Assembly: GCA_945917385.1 (NCBI GenBank)
Contig: CAMEHJ010000024.1
Coordinates: 1 to 9,781, forward strand
Direction of reading: 5' to 3'
Source of the DNA: an uncultured bacterium
GTDB taxonomy: Bacteria; Bacillota_A; Clostridia; Oscillospirales; Oscillospiraceae
Length of the DNA: 9,781 nt
Numbering within the stretch: position 1 is the stretch's first letter; each line of letters starts with the position of its first letter. A program made the translations under genes and the position numbers. The notes under the pieces are model-generated. The model worked only from the letters and a program-made list of their open reading frames with translations. It did not search any database and was not told where the DNA came from. Positions 9,075-9,781 of the stretch are shown here, in pieces.

Positions 9075-9108
9075 TCCCGTAATAAAAATTTTGCTGCGGG
9101 GTTTTTTT
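9075..9108 (+). promoter_or_regulatory. Terminator-like leader overlapping the ribosome-binding region
   Basis: CCCG (9076-9079) can pair with CGGG (9097-9100) across a 17-nt A/T-rich loop, and the right arm is followed by seven T (9102-9108) immediately before the ATG. The GGGG at 9098-9101 is also the only purine-rich block placed as a Shine-Dalgarno. The stem is only 4-5 bp, so real termination is doubtful. The sequence arrangement is seen; any attenuation role is speculative. Confidence 0.25.
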
Positions 9109-9781
9109 ATGTTTAAAATAGGCTTCAGTAATGATAAATATGTAAAGCTCCAGTCTCAGAATATCCGTGACCGCATCTCAAAATTCGGCGGTAAGCTGTA
9201 TCTTGAGTTCGGCGGCAAGCTCTTTGACGACTACCACGCCTCCCGCGTCCTGCCCGGCTTCGAGCCGGACAGCAAGGTGCGCATGCTGCTTGAGATGAAG
9301 GACGAGGCCGAGATAGTAATCGCCATCTCCGCCGACGATATCGAGCGCAGCAAGCGCCGCGGCGACCTCGGCATCACCTATGACGAGGACACCCTCCGCC
9401 TTATCGACGCTTTCCGCGGCATCGGGCTTTACTTCGGCAGCGTGGTCATCACCCACTACCGCGGCCAGCCCATTGCGGACAAGTTCATCAAACGGCTTGA
9501 GGCGCTCGGCATCCGTGTCTACAAGCACTACATTATTCCCGAATACCCCTCCAACGTCTCCCTCATCGTCTCGGAGGAGGGCTTCGGCAAAAACGATTAC
9601 ATTGAGACCTCCCGCAGTCTTGTCGTCGTCACCGCGCCCGGTCCCGGCAGCGGCAAAATGGCCACCTGTCTGAGCCAGCTCTACCACGAGCACCTGCGCG
9701 GCGTCAGCGCGGGCTACGCCAAGTTCGAGACCTTCCCCATCTGGAACCTGCCGCTGAAGCATCCGGTGAATCTGGCCTATG
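9109..9781 (+). CDS. DUF1846 family protein, N-terminal 224 residues (runs off the window)
   Basis: An open frame starts at ATG 9109 and continues without a stop to the window end, so the 3' part is missing. The translation begins [17 protein letters not shown] and contains [20 protein letters not shown] (29-48), [18 protein letters not shown] (75-92), [10 protein letters not shown] (112-121), [10 protein letters not shown] (132-141) and [19 protein letters not shown] (172-190). As recalled, these are hallmark blocks of DUF1846, an uncharacterised family of roughly 500 residues. The APGPGSGK stretch (176-183) looks like a nucleotide-binding loop and suggests a P-loop-type or phosphate-binding activity, which is inference. 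No signal peptide or membrane segment is visible, so it is probably cytoplasmic. The start is supported by the family N-terminus and a good upstream promoter, although the ribosome-binding site is unusual (GGGG then seven T). It diverges from secA. The biological role of the family is not known to me. Confidence 0.92.
   Translation, partial: MFKIGFSNDKYVKLQSQNIRDRISKFGGKLYLEFGGKLFDDYHASRVLPGFEPDSKVRMLLEMKDEAEIVIAISADDIERSKRRGDLGITYDEDTLRLIDAFRGIGLYFGSVVITHYRGQPIADKFIKRLEALGIRVYKHYIIPEYPSNVSLIVSEEGFGKNDYIETSRSLVVVTAPGPGSGKMATCLSQLYHEHLRGVSAGYAKFETFPIWNLPLKHPVNLAY

Noticed and set aside
9178..9762. A minus-strand open frame of 194 codons at the right edge
   Set aside because: The plus strand here encodes clear DUF1846 blocks from 9109. 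The minus frame has no motif and a typical antisense composition.

Overview
The window most likely comes from a low- to mid-GC Gram-positive anaerobe of class Clostridia, perhaps an Oscillospirales/Ruminococcaceae-type gut bacterium. This rests on a SecA with a long segment between its helicase motifs as I recall it from clostridial SecA, a lipoprotein-type solute-binding protein, a B. subtilis-type tetrameric cytidine deaminase, a DUF1846 protein (a family I associate mainly with Firmicutes), and an MBOAT/SGNH cell-surface acylation pair. No mobile element, CRISPR array, rRNA or tRNA is visible. The taxonomic call is inference from recalled family features, not from a search.

Left region (1-3230, + strand). 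A near-consensus minus-strand promoter (47-75) fires out of the left edge. A plus-strand extended -10 promoter (164-191) serves a two-gene unit: an AlgI/DltB-like MBOAT O-acyltransferase (219-1697), then a membrane-anchored SGNH-type protein (1803-3230) with an unassigned C-terminal half. Together they look like a system that moves acyl groups across the membrane onto an extracytoplasmic glycopolymer. The 105-nt spacer between them can form alternative hairpins, one of which covers the second gene's ribosome-binding site.

Central region (3245-8974, - strand). An extended -10 promoter near 8946-8951 drives secA (8894-6120), followed closely by pgeF (6077-5283), an SBP_bac_5 solute-binding lipoprotein (5269-3695) and cdd (3664-3284). 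Gaps are 42, 13 and 30 nt, and a strong hairpin with a U-tract (3241-3270) ends the unit. SecA is the Sec translocase motor and would export the lipoprotein. PgeF and Cdd act on purine and pyrimidine nucleosides respectively, so the solute-binding protein sits between two salvage-type enzymes without any permease gene nearby.

Right region (8895-9781). A 214-nt divergent intergenic region holds back-to-back promoters for secA (-) and for a DUF1846 gene (+, from 9109, truncated by the window end). Between the promoters lie two inverted repeats that neither predicted transcript covers. The DUF1846 leader is about 32 nt long and carries a G-run followed by seven T directly before the ATG.

Most of the window is ordinary core-genome content. 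The less ordinary points are the leader structures, the expanded SecA zinc-binding tail, the orphan binding protein, and the unassigned C-terminal half of the SGNH protein.
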